In this document: positions 12,272 to 24,469 of the stretch, one piece after another
Numbering within the stretch: the stretch's first letter is position 1
How the letters are laid out: each line of letters opens with the position of its first letter
Assembly: GCA_014871385.1 (NCBI GenBank)
Contig: CM026433.1
Coordinates: 8,083,930 to 8,147,929, forward strand
Length of the DNA stretch: 64,000 nucleotides
Origin: Ceratodon purpureus
Lineage: Eukaryota > Streptophyta > Bryopsida > Pseudoditrichales > Ditrichaceae
Direction: 5' to 3'
Made by a program: the position numbers and the translations under genes
The notes under the pieces: model-generated
What the model was told of the DNA's origin: nothing
Seen by the model: only the letters and a program-made list of their open reading frames with translations
The model's database searches: none

Positions 12272-12324
<53 letters not shown>
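12272..12324 (+). repeat. G homopolymer, 53 bases
   Basis: An uninterrupted run of 53 G, followed by T and further short G runs. It lies inside the piggyBac element between the transposase and the right end. It could form G-quadruplex structures. The exact length is unlikely to be reliable in any assembly. Confidence 0.85.
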
Positions 12325-12325
<1 letters not shown>

Positions 12326-12770
12326 GGGGGGTAGAGGGGGCTTCACTGTCCCATGCGGGATTACCCGCCCCCTGGAAATGCAGAAGGGGAGGACCACGAG
12401 GGAGCGACAGAGTCCCTGGTCGGGAGGCCGCGCTGCAAGTCGGAGGCGGGGGGCTCCCACACCGAGAGCGGGTCGGGCAGTTCCCGGATGGGAGCGGAGT
12501 TGGGGAGCTCTGGGACTGGGCGGGGACAGTTTGGCGGGGTGGGGTCGTTGGAGCAGGTGCGGGGAGGCCGGGGAATGGGTGGCGGGGAATTTCCTAGACG
12601 TACGGGGAGGTTGGGGATGGGAGGGGACCGGGAAGCCAGGGTGGTATACTGAGCTGGGAAGATGATGAGCTGGGGAATGGGGCCGCATGAGGGTGGGTCC
12701 GATGGAGTGTATGAGGTGGCACTGGTTACTTTATGGCTGTCTTCCTTGGTGGCCAACGGCTATTCTACAT
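12325..12770 (+). other. G-rich segment resembling the transposase N-terminal coding region
   Basis: The G-rich strand repeats phrases seen at 9720-9860: GAGGGAGCG, CAGAGTCCCT, GGGAGCGG and TTGGGGAG/TCGGGGAG. It looks like a diverged internal duplication of the low-complexity N-terminal coding region. Open frames in several registers are a by-product of the composition and no protein is proposed. Confidence 0.5.
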
Positions 12771-13513
12771 ATCCATGAATAAAAAATCTTTCCAAATCTC
12801 CAATTAGAGTTCATTGATCATGATAATGCCTTCGCATTCATCTATCCAATTTTACTTTCATTAGTTGGCAGTTAGTATTTCCACCTCTAATCTCGGGTCA
12901 CCCTCTCCACCCATTTTTCCTTCACTGCCCCACACCAATTTACTCCACTAAATCACAGTATATGCTAGGAAATTCATATCTTTTATGGATTTGATCTTTT
13001 TTTGGTTTTTTTTTTTCCATTATTTTTTTTTAGTAGGAAGGGATGTTTTCACCGTTTGGATTTTGCAAATACAAATTTCAGGTTTGGCATTTCTACACTC
13101 ACAAAAGAGGTAGTGTATGTGTGTTTCTTGTGACCCTAATCACTTCAAATGTGATTTTTGTATACTTCCTAGTGTTGTATGGTCTTCAAATTTGGGGAGT
13201 ATACTCCTAACTGACTTTGAAAGGAAATCAGCATTGTCTCCACTCCTAAAAGGGTCGAAAAATTAGCTTATTTGGTGTTTGAATGGTGGCTGTCCCTGCC
13301 GGGCAGTACAGAAAAAAACTTTTCCATTGACTTCAAAGTTTATGATCTTGTAAATGGTGAAGACTTACAACCTGAATTTTTTTTACACATACATAAACAA
13401 GTTAGTTACTAGATCCTATGGTCAGATTCCTCGAAATAGGTGCGAATTTGGTAAATTATATTTCGAACCAAAACAGGGCTGTTTTGAGGGAAAATTTCAT
13501 GTTTTCATGCCAA

Positions 13514-13529
13514 ATGCTTTAGGGGTTAA
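13514..13529 (-). repeat. piggyBac right end: 12-bp TIR plus TTAA
   Basis: Reads ATGCTTTAGGGGTTAA on the plus strand, the exact reverse complement of the left end. Confidence 0.9.
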
Positions 13530-14142
13530 ATTCATATGACGGATCAACAAAAAGAGAATATCTTTATATATGCCAAATTATGATTCGTAAACTTTAAAGT
13601 TTAATTTACTTCTTTGCAAAAATGTGATCAACAATGTAGTAATTTACCAGTGAAGGTTGTGAACCTTTTATTAAATCTACTTTTGAAGTAGTTGTAGATT
13701 TCCACCAAAATGATGTGTAAAATACAGTGCCAAATTCATCTACTTGAGGAATTTTCATAGAAGCTTTATTTATTTTTAAGAATTACTATATTCACTTTTG
13801 AGTCATGAATACTAAAAATCCTATTCATATAATAATTTTTTGGTATTATCCTAAAAAAATTTAACTTTAAAATGTAAATAATCAATAAAGAATTTAAAAA
13901 CTACAATTACTGCATCTTAAAAGTTTATGCAACAGAATTGACCAAGAATCATAACAACTGTACATTTAAACATTTGATAATTGAATAATATTGCTATAAT
14001 GAATTGAATTTCGTTTTATTTTTGAAGTAAAGATTCATTATTTGCGTGACCATTTTAATTTTTGGTAGTTTCACAATTCTGTATAAAAGAGTCTACATGC
14101 ACAAAGGACCAATAATCTTTTTCAAATTGAATACTCAAGAGA

Positions 14143-14238
<96 letters not shown>

Positions 14239-15286
14239 TATGTTGATCAAAAATAATTGAAAAACAATAAATTAAAAGATTTCCAATTTATTATAATTAT
14301 TTTATTTATTTTGTATTGAACTTGTAAATTTGATTTTTTGAAACTATCATAAATTGGTTGTTGACTATATACCTGTCAACATTATTCTCTATTCCATATT
14401 GAAATGTTATCATAGCATAAGTTAATTAAAATTAGAATTTAGAGAAAAAATATTGTTTAAATGATATTTCATAATAATAAATATAAATCAAATACTTTAC
14501 ATAATGGTAATAAAATGTTTTATATAGTTTTATAAACTTCTTAATATATCATCTAAGTATTTTTTACTTGAATTTAAATTTTTGATATTAAATTATAAAT
14601 GGATCACATAATTTGAATTCACCCATCAATCAATTATGATAATTTACATATCAATTCATCAGATGTATAAGTCTCAATTGATTTACAAAACTGATGGTTA
14701 ATATATGCTATGCTTATTTTTAACTTTAAAAATTCATGTCATTCTTACATGCACATGTTTATTATAGATTTTTACAGTAGGTATTATAATTGTTTTTACA
14801 AATGCTGATCTTTAAATCCATGATAAAATACCTAAATTTATGTATAATTTTTTAGATGTTTATTGAAATTTGATATATTAGTGTATAAGCTCAATTCAAA
14901 ACACCATATTTATTTTATACAGAATTTGAAGATATCAATCTAAAATCCTTCTTTTAATATTATTCATTGATTTTCTATTGTCATTATTAATTGTATTAAA
15001 AGGTCTTTAAAGGCTTAGAAACTTAATTCCATTTGAATATCTGATTACTTGAACTCCATCTCTAGAATCAAATGTTTGACCATCTTATATCATACAAAAG
15101 TGAGTTTTGATTTAATCTTGAATAATGATCCAATTAATTTGAATATTCTACCTTCCAATTAAAATATTTTATTTATATGTTTATTAGAAACTAAGGAAAT
15201 GCAAAAAGTAGGCATACAATTATGTTAGTAGTTTCATTTGCAATTAAATGATTAAGTTTCGTACATCACTGAATCCAATCGATCCA
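13530..15286. other. AT-rich intergenic DNA downstream of SF1
   Basis: No gene is recognised between the piggyBac right end and the SF1 stop codon. It includes the long TA microsatellite at 14147-14235 and presumably the SF1 3' UTR on its right side. Confidence 0.6.
14147..14235. repeat. (TA)n microsatellite, about 88 bp
   Basis: An almost perfect alternating TA run. The open frame of alternating Tyr-Ile through it is an artefact of the repeat. Confidence 0.95.
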
Positions 15287-18200
15287 TTATGTAATCCCCA
15301 CCGAAGCCATTAATTTTTCATATTCTACATCAACAGGTTGGGTATCTGTAAAAGAAGGTGGATTCATGCGAGAATGAACCATCAAATTTGATTGTTCACT
15401 TGCCATATGCCTTGCATTGTTGAATAGTTTATTATGCAAAGCTACACTTGACATATTTATATTTTCTTCCATTGAATTAGAACTAGTAACATTATTTATG
15501 TCGCTATTTGATTTTGTATTCGGTATATGACTTTGGGTTGTAAAAGGAGTTTGAAAAGTAGATGTTTGTGGATTCAAAGTGGTTGAATTTTGAGATTGCA
15601 AATCCATAATATTACTTTCAGATTGAATATTTGTTGATGGATGAGGTTGGTTGCCATGCCATGTTTGTACGCCATTTGTAGAATTAACGGGGATTGATTG
15701 CCAGTTTTGAGAAGGAATTTGAGAACTTGATAATATTTGTGATTGTTGGGAACTGCTCGTTGCTTCGGTACTAGTATGAGACGCGGGAGCCATAGCTTGT
15801 GGCCAAGCACACATTTGGCTTTGAGTTTGTAATGAATTTGGCCGGAATGATCCTTGAAACGATTGAAAAGAAGATGGCCGTTGATGTGGCAATATCACTT
15901 GGGTATGAACAACATTCATAGGATTGACAATTCCATGGGAAGGTCGTTGAATAATTCGGATTTGTTGACATCCCGGTTGAGATGGTATACCTGATGGAGG
16001 ACGCAATGTTTGATATATTGGTCTTATCATTTGTTGAGGACGTAACCCCAACGCATTTGGATATGTTACCATCCTTATCGGATTGTAGGGCAATCTTGGA
16101 CCACTTTGATTAGTTTCCATTGTTGAAGTTGGACTTTGAACATATTGGATTGTCTTCTCGGATTGTTGAGTTGTATTGTAGTTAGTTGGAATAGGTTTTG
16201 TATCATTTCCTGATCCGGGTCCATGCGGTCCATTTGTGACTTGGGTGATACACATGGGTCTTTGCTGGATGGCATTTCCATTTGAAATTCGTATTAATTT
16301 TGTTCCAGGTCCTTGGGTTTGAAGTCCGTTTATGCCTCCCCATGGCACTGGAGCTCGTATGTAAACAATTCGCGGTTGATTCATAATTGTAGGCATTGGT
16401 ACCGGAGGTTGCGAAATTAAAGTATTATTCAATGTAATTGGTGGTCTATTAAATACTTGAATCTTTTCCCCGCCACTTACAGATGTATTTGTACCTGACA
16501 ATTCTGTACAAGGTGGGATTTTTAGTAAAAAAAATCATTGTAGAAATACATGCCAAGAACCAAACTTGCATTCAAAATAGAAAAATGCTTGAAAAAAAAA
16601 ACATAGAATTTGAAAAAAAATATGTCGTTCTATTGTTTGAAATGGGCATAATTTCAAGAAAAATGTCATGTATTGTTAAAACCTATACCTGAAGAAGTGG
16701 TGTTTGTTGCCATTGCTGAACTTGATGCATTGCTGACAACACCCAATGACCCATTATTTAATTCCTTTAAAAATTTCATGTACTCTGTATCAAGTGTTTG
16801 ACCCTGGAAGAAAAACAATGTAATAAAGATGAGACCAAGGTATTATTTAAAAAATTATAACTTCATAATTTTATCATAAGATATGCATATGTTGAAAATA
16901 CATATGGACTTGATTCATACATTATAATATCTACAATATAAATGAATTATGTACATCTAAATAAATTGCATTATGTAAATATCTTCAAAGATTTTAGTAT
17001 CGTTGAGTCTTTCAATTTTATATATTTTTTGATTTGCGTATATAAGACAAGTCTAATAGAAAAGTATTGCTTAAAATACCTGTGTGGATCCAGATTTCAA
17101 ATTCTTTTGTGGACAATCAATAGATGGATGACCACCATTTCCGCATATAGTACAAACAACCTATTCAAAATTCAAGAAAATAAAGATAAGTAATTTTCTA
17201 TCAAACTAAACATAATATCGCCTCTTTTTATCAAATTGTATTCATAATTTTTTTTAATATTTCAAACTAAGGCTGACTAAATAACATCATATTTATATGA
17301 CTGTAAAACATCTAGTATAAGAACAAACTCAGTAGTTAAACCTCCACAAAAATTTAATCTGAACTCATAACTTTGTCCACACATATTGATAATAAAAAAA
17401 TTAGTAAAAATTTGTTTAGAAGTTTTGTAACAATAAAATAATAGTATTTTGTTAATGCATCTTAAAAAAATTGTATTATCATTTTATTATCCCTAATTTA
17501 CTTCAAATCATTCTATATATTTGTATTTAAATAATTTCAATATCAACCACAAATCTCTACATATATGTGAATCTAGAAACAATCACAATATTTGACATAC
17601 TTTAGATTGGAAAGTTATCAAAGCTTCTTTTGAACATTGCCAATCATGATGACCAACTTCTCCACAAATTGAACAAATTTTAGGAAAATCCCGCATAGTT
17701 CCTATCATAGCATTAGTCATGTTAATAAGATACATAATCAGAAAACATTGTATAAAATATACAAAAATATTTTTTAAATCACAAATCCAAATCTATCAAA
17801 CTTCAAAATGATTATAAACTTATTTAATCAAATATTGGGATTGAAAATAAATAAAGCATCCACTCTTTTCCAATCAAAAATATAATTTCATACACCTTAC
17901 CATTCATTTCAGCAAGTTCTCTGAGTTGTTTCCGTTTATGCATATTTTGAACTTCCTACAATCACGTTGGAAAACTTGCTATTTGAAATGTTCCTCTAAT
18001 TTTTTCTAGTAAATGTTACGGTTGAATATGAATACTTATCATAAATTATATGATTAAACATTTATTTTTTAATTTAAAAATAAATAAATTGTGTATGGTA
18101 TGAAACATACATCAACTGGTGTCAAAAGAGGTTCAATAAGGGCAACAGCTGCATCAACTTTTTCAATGCAATCAGCTGTTATGTGAACATGCAAGTCATC

Positions 18201-20501
18201 ATGAAAAGCTTCCAAATCTTTATCGCGGCGACCTGTTTGGACAGGACGCTGACCGAAAAAAAACCAAAAAAAAAAAAAAAAACACAAATACATATATGTA
18301 AGTGTTTTTGAAATAGTTGTTGTAGCTTTAGTTTTATAAATTTTGGGTTTAAATAAATTTTATTATTTTCACTCAAAATTTTGATTATAAGCGTCATTAA
18401 ATTATCATGTTATAATTTTTTACCTTTCCTTCTTTTACTGCGCCTCGTCCTCGGATGGCTATCTTAGTTCCTGTTTCCTAAATTAATAATCAAAGCAAAA
18501 CATCGTTTCATCTTTTAAATTTTATTTTTTAAACAAATACAAAGAGTTTTTATTAATTTACAATTTTATCCTTTAAAATGATCATTAGCTTTATTATTTA
18601 TTTAAAAATATACTTCTGTAAAGGGTAAAAGTCTGTGTAATTTATGACAATATACAATCAAAACAGTATTGTTTGGAATGAATTAGAATATTATAAAGAT
18701 ACGAAGTTCTAATTTTATTAATTGATGTAATTTTAAATAATAAACAACCTGCTCCATGCGTTTTTGAGTATTTCCGCGGGGACCAAGAATAAGTCCAATG
18801 AAATTATAGCCAGGATAATTTTTAACCTACATGAAAAACAAGATGTTTTGATATTGATAGTAATGAAAAAATCAATATTTATTATATAATATATTACAAA
18901 TTCAGCATTAATATAAATTTATTCAATATCACATATTTGAAACTGAAAGATATGTTTTCGATTGATCTTACTGGGATAAAAAGTTTGGCTTCTTTATAAA
19001 CTGGTTTAAAGCCGGCAGGTGGCTTGTATAATGGATTCAAACGCATACATTCACCTGTATTTTCAAAGAAAACTTGATTATTCATCATGATAAAAGACTT
19101 TTAAGTGGTGTCACAAAAAAAAAACATGAATTTTTACTGCTAATCAATCATATAATAATAACAATAGATATCAATAATATCTATAAATGAAATTTTGTAG
19201 ATTTTCAACATAATCTACCAATGGCCTCTCGTCTCTCTATTTCAAGTTGTTCACGTCTCCTTCCCTGTTGCAAATTCCAAACATGTTCAATGAATTAGAA
19301 TATGATTCTTTTGATAAATTATGTTAATCACCAAAAATTTAGAATCACAAAATTGATTCATCAAAAAAACATATATTTTTTTCATTCAAACCAACCCAAG
19401 AACCTATAAGTTATAAAAAGATATTTATACCTCACGCGTATTAGTTCTTTGTCCATTGGAATCATAAATTGGAGGAGGTGATGGTGAACGCGGAGCATCC
19501 GTTGTCTCAATATCCAAAAATCCTGAATCCAATTGAGCTGCAATTTGCTCTGCCCGAGTCTGCTCAAAAGTCGTCCCACCAATAACAGGCATCCATATCA
19601 CTAAATGCCTTCACCTGGATATGAGCATTATATTTTTTCCCCTCTTAGGTGGAATAACACCACATCTTTTTTAAAATGTACTTTGTCTTGTATGCATTGC
19701 ATTTTAAATATGCTAATGGTGATCCTGGCTTTATCATTATACTTCATGTAATTGAACATTTAATAATTTAATTCTTTGTAGAGCAAAAATTATAGTTAAT
19801 AAAAATTTTGAAAGTAAAATTCATCATAAAAAGGACCAAGATTTGATATTTTAACATATATATGTGTGTATGGAACATTTGTTTTTAAAATCAAGAACTT
19901 TTAAATTATATAAATAGACTAATAACAAAAACATTAGCGTGTTTTATATTTGTATGAAAATCTAACAATTTATAGAAAATAAATTATGATTTTATATTAC
20001 AACAATCAATTCATTTTTTTGAAGTAGTATTTTGCAATATTTTTATGAATTACTTACTTGCAATGCGAGTGCTAAGCCACGTTTAACAATGGGATCATCT
20101 CTTGGATCAGGGCCCCATTTGCTTTTCTTAATAGGCTTTTTCTCCACATCTTCTTCTTTATTGAGAACATTAGAAGTTGTTTTTGATGGACAATTGTGAT
20201 TAATAGGAACAAGAGCACCAAATAATTTGTTTTTTGGGATGACAAAAGTAGAGCGCCCATTTGACACAATTGATGGTTTGCAACCCACTCCATTATCTTT
20301 ATTACAATTAGGATTTTGAACATTTTGACCTATGTTAGCAGACGCATGTGCCGCCATAAGTGCTGCAGCTGTTTTTTGTGCGGCCGCGGTAGCGGCAGCA
20401 ACTGTAAGCTTAAAATCAGACATTGTTGTATTTGAAGACATATCTTCTTGTGTTGTTTGAATAACCGTATCCTTTAAAGCATCTCCATTTTCGATCTCCA
20501 T
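15287..20501 (-). CDS. SF1: Splicing factor 1 / branch-point-binding protein, 12 exons, 861 aa
   Basis: Exons (high to low): 20501-20054, 19600-19431, 19264-19219, 19054-18972, 18826-18749, 18477-18424, 18248-18111, 17955-17901, 17701-17601, 17160-17080, 16803-16689, 16503-15287; the sum is 862 codons including stop. SF1 binds the intron branch point in early spliceosome assembly in the nucleus. Visible domains: a U2AF-ligand motif KKSKWGPDP (Trp about 129); [10 protein letters not shown] and NTRE; the KH domain with its [11 protein letters not shown] loop (about 245-340); a QUA2 helix [14 protein letters not shown]; two CX2CX4HX4C zinc knuckles ([28 protein letters not shown]); and a long Gln/Pro/Asn/Ser-rich tail ending [11 protein letters not shown]. 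Two zinc knuckles and this tail match plant SF1, but the RRM that follows the knuckles in Arabidopsis SF1 is absent. The exon 2 acceptor was chosen because it alone keeps the frame. Confidence 0.93.
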
Positions 20502-22049
20502 TTTGAATACTATAAGTTATTTATTTTCAAGAATCTTCAACTTTTATTTCTCAAAACCTACATTTCAAATTTTGAGTTAAATATAATCAAAAGGCTTTAA
20601 TTTGTAACGCTATATATTATCAAGTCCATAAGCCCTAAAAATTAGGTTTAAATAATAAATAATGGTAATGTCAACTCATTGAAAACTAGTTATATTAATA
20701 TTATTTCAAACACATTCTGTACATTTTGGGAAAAATTTGATCCTTAAAAATAACTTTTCATAGGATGAAATGTGCAAAAACAACACATATTTACTTAATT
20801 TATTTTTGAACATCATATTTCTTCACAAATCAATTGACAAATTTTATATTCAATAGTGTATTATAATAAATAATTTTTTTTCAAATTAAACACGTACATG
20901 ATACAAGCTTTACATCATTTCAATCTTCTTCAGTGTTGTATTTGATGAATTGACGAAATCAAAAATTATAACATGATAGTACGACAATTTGAAACAAGTA
21001 GTGCTTGCAATCGCAATATAAAAAGACTTGATTCAACAATGGTTGAGTTTAAATCAATCAAATATAATGGTTTTTTTGAACAAAATTAAATCTACCGTGA
21101 GCATATGTCAATCTTTATGACCTAATTTGTTATATACATATTCCTATTTTTGCTGTTGTATAAAATGTAACCATCATTGAGAATATAATGTATCAATGAA
21201 ACCGCAACCAAAATGTTAAAAAACTAAAATTAGTTATGAAGTGTATTAAGTAAATTTATTAACAAATTAAAGTCATTTTAATACCCTTTTTACTATTTTA
21301 AATTTTTTAAACATGTATCAATTTTTGAAATATATACATTTCAAACGTAAATATACCACATTTGAACATGTATTTTATTTTATTATGTTTTCAACATTTT
21401 AATTCAGATTTAAATTCTATAATAATTTATTTCCAAACTTTCCTTCTATAATTCTATGACTTCTACGGCCTATACAATCCAAATGGTTTAACATGGCCCT
21501 ATGTGACTTTAACGGAGGCACTACATTGTAACTTTTACACTATGTTTTATATTTAATCCTATATTTTGGACCTATATTCATTATCGGAGAAGTAAATACT
21601 ATTTATACATTTCTTAATTAAAATATTTGTTCAATAAATAGCAACCCTACTATGGTAATATTTTACATTGAACACGCAATATACTCTACATTATATCCTA
21701 CATAATCCTATAGATTCCCTTGATTTCTCTTCAAAGGCAATAGAAAATAATTATTTTGTAGAGGTTTTTAGTTGAAATAAAGATTCATGTAAGATGCAAC
21801 TAAATGGAATAAATTAGGTGCCTAATATGTGGACATAAAGTTTGAGATGTTAGAATCATCAATGAGTCATTTGAACTTTTGAACATAAAATAAATTAAAA
21901 TAAAAAACAATTGTTCCAAAGTTTTACCCTTCACCAAATCAAATACAAACATCGAAAAACCAATCTATGTTTGTTTGGAAATACATACTATTGGACATCT
22001 CTTCAAGTTGTGATTAAAATTGCTTTACATTTGCACAAAGTCAGAATTC

Positions 22050-22370
22050 TGTTTGATATCTTCTAGCTCTATTTATTGTTGGAGTATATTTATCTTCTAG
22101 CTCTATTTATTCTACTTTTGTCTCAATCTTGAAATATTTTTTGATGGCTTCAAAGACTTCGAGTCCATAGTGCTTTTAAACTTGAATATAGGGTAATATT
22201 TAAATTGTTGCATTTGGATGGATGAAAACATTAAATAATTTTACAAGTATCTATTTATTTATGGAATATATCTATTTATTTATGGAGTATAAAATATCCT
22301 ATTTAAAGAAGATACTTAAATTGTTTCATTTGGATGGTTGAAAGCATTAAATAATTTCACCTTGGTAGTG
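22050..22370. repeat. Local direct duplications
   Basis: TATCTTCTAGCTCTATTTATT occurs in near-identical form at about 22060 and 22090. ATCTATTTATTTATGGA occurs twice near 22250-22285. TTTGGATGGATGAAAACATT near 22210 recurs as TTTGGATGGTTGAAAGCATT near 22330. No coding potential. Confidence 0.6.
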
Positions 22371-22479
22371 TCAAGTTTCAAATCTCAAGCCTAGAATTCA
22401 AGTAAAAAATCCAAGATCAATAAGATGAATATACGAGAGTTTATAGAAATTTGAAATTTAAAAAAATTTAAAAAATTTA

Positions 22480-22484
<5 letters not shown>

Positions 22485-22543
<59 letters not shown>
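22485..22543. repeat. (TA)n microsatellite, about 58 bp
   Basis: An uninterrupted alternating TA run. Confidence 0.95.
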
Positions 22544-22545
<2 letters not shown>

Positions 22546-23538
22546 ACAAATGTTTTATTATTGCAAAGAAATTATGGCCAATTGAGATTTGGCTTTATAT
22601 GAATGAATACAACTCTGAAACAAATGAATGTGAAAGGATTGATTAATAGTGTACGGTATGGTTTGTAGAGGATGATGAGCCATTCATAGCTCAAGGTTCT
22701 TGTCTTTTTATAACATCAGATTCATTATATCGGAAGATTGTGAGCCTCTAAATTTAATATTTGTGTTGCTCTCCAAGCTCTAAAATGTATCCAAAATGAA
22801 GGTTAAAGTTGAGTTGAGCTAAATGTATACTGCATCAAAATCATGGAATTTTCCTAACATAACAAATATGGTGTTTTATGCATACTTTAACAAATGGATT
22901 AGTTGTATTCACACCAAAATTCACAAAAACTATTGCCATAAAGGTGCATTGAAGGATGCCACATTTTGGATTTTGGGCTCTAGTGTGCAATCAATAGTGT
23001 TGATTTTTAACATTCCTACAGTTTGATTGGTAGATTCTTGGACTTTTGACCTTCATCCTTAATATAAAGCGGCCCTTATAGTTACTAATTTGTGCTCTTT
23101 GTATTCACCAAGTCTATAAATATTTAGATAATAGAAAAGATATGTACCTTTGAACATTTTTTGTTTAATATGTGTACAATAAAGAAGAACTTATGTGAGC
23201 TATTGTAGTTGACGTTGTAGTATCTTTGCAAAATGTAGTAGAATAGATTACATTAGCTTCAAATACTTAGATTAAATGTCTAGTTGTATAAAGAGGAAAT
23301 ACATCTTTTTTCATTTGAAACTACAATTCCATGACCTCTCTTCGCCTCTATCTCTCCAATCCAACTTCAAATCAAACAACATTGACCTACATCTTGGAGT
23401 AAATTTTCTACTCCAAAGAGGTAGAGTTCAAAGTGATAGCTTCTGGAGTGAACTGTGTTGCTTCTGAAGTGCTAGTGCTAGATTTTTTGTTTGAATTTGA
23501 AATAAGAGACATTAGTTATGAATCATTTGATGCCTTAA

Positions 23539-24469
23539 TCCATAATCGGCCGTGACCATTTCTCACCAAAAACACTCTAGAAACTATCATTTCAAAAGCA
23601 AGAATAAACAAAAATAAAAAATAAAAAATCTCGCATCTCTAACCTTATGATCTGACTTAAGACTCTTAAAAGATCATGCACAAAAAAAGTCAAATTTTTT
23701 TACCACGTAGATTAGAAGATTATAGAGTTTGAAGTAATAAACATTTTTTTTTTAAAATGCTTTTAAAACATGATCAGTTGGCTTTGACTTCTCTTTGAGT
23801 AATGTTTTTGCACTATACATGTTGGAGGTTTTGAACTAAAATGATGTACATGATGTTATTTACTTATGCACCAAATTTTAGATTTAACAAAAAGCTGTAG
23901 CATTGTGAAAAACATTGTATAAGGAACACAAGTTCATATTATCATCAATACTAATGTTATTTTTTGACAAACCATTTTTTGTTAGAATTAAAATCCATGC
24001 GGTCAAAACAAAGGTACATGTCTATTCTTGGATTGGAAAGAAAGAAGAGAAAAAAAGAACAAAATATCTATCTTTTATGTGATAAGAAAAAGTTTTTCTA
24101 ATGCTTGATCAGGAAAAATGATAAAACTTTGGCTCCTTATAGAATGAAAATCTTTCACAATATAAGATTTTTTATTTATTATTTTTTTTAATCTTAAAAA
24201 TCAATCATGATAGTTACTTGCACTAAAAATCCCAAAGGTACTTGAAGGGTGTATCAAAATTTTGGAGCTACCCGAGAAGTAGGAAAAACGGCTTTAGACA
24301 CCATAAACATTTTTTTCAATGTCTTATGCATAAAAAATTATACTCCCGCAAAGCTCTTGCAATTCCCTTCATCTACAAAAAAATACATAAATTTACATCC
24401 AAAATTGACATCGTAAGAACTTGCCCGAAATTTCAAAAAGCCCATTCTAGGACTTTGGCCGTTTAGGGG
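23539..24469. mobile_element. Non-autonomous piggyBac-like element (931 bp)
   Basis: TTAA flanks at 23535-23538 and 24470-24473. The right end in reverse complement reads CCCCTAAACGGCC and the left end reads TCCATAATCGGCC, agreeing at 10 of 13 positions. Inside, TGGGCTTTTTG followed by TTTCGGGCAAGT parallels GGGGCTTTTTTGGAGTTTGGGCATGT of the 3.4 kb element when read in from the right end. The left end is eroded, so the boundary there is less certain than the right. Confidence 0.5.

Larger units (their letters stand above)
7765..13525 (+). mobile_element. piggyBac-type DNA transposon, apparently full length (5761 bp)
   Basis: TTAA lies immediately outside both ends (7761-7764 and 13526-13529), the diagnostic piggyBac target. 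The terminal inverted repeat CCCCTAAAGCAT is identical at both ends. A second shared block, TTTGGYATGA, follows 13 bp further in on the left than on the right. Between the ends lie a repetitive GC-rich leader, the transposase frame (9067-11877), a 53-base G run and a second G-rich segment. Known biology: piggyBac transposases cut at TTAA, leave no footprint, and use three aspartates. Ends and catalytic residues are intact, but one in-frame stop interrupts the N-terminal region, so current autonomy is uncertain. Confidence 0.88.

Noticed and set aside
12150-12756. Long overlapping open frames on both strands through the poly-G region
   Set aside because: They are Gly-, Pro- or Arg-rich by composition, exist in nearly every frame and carry no motif; they are by-products of G-rich DNA.
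14046-14246. Open frame ending in alternating Tyr-Ile
   Set aside because: It is the translation of a TA microsatellite.
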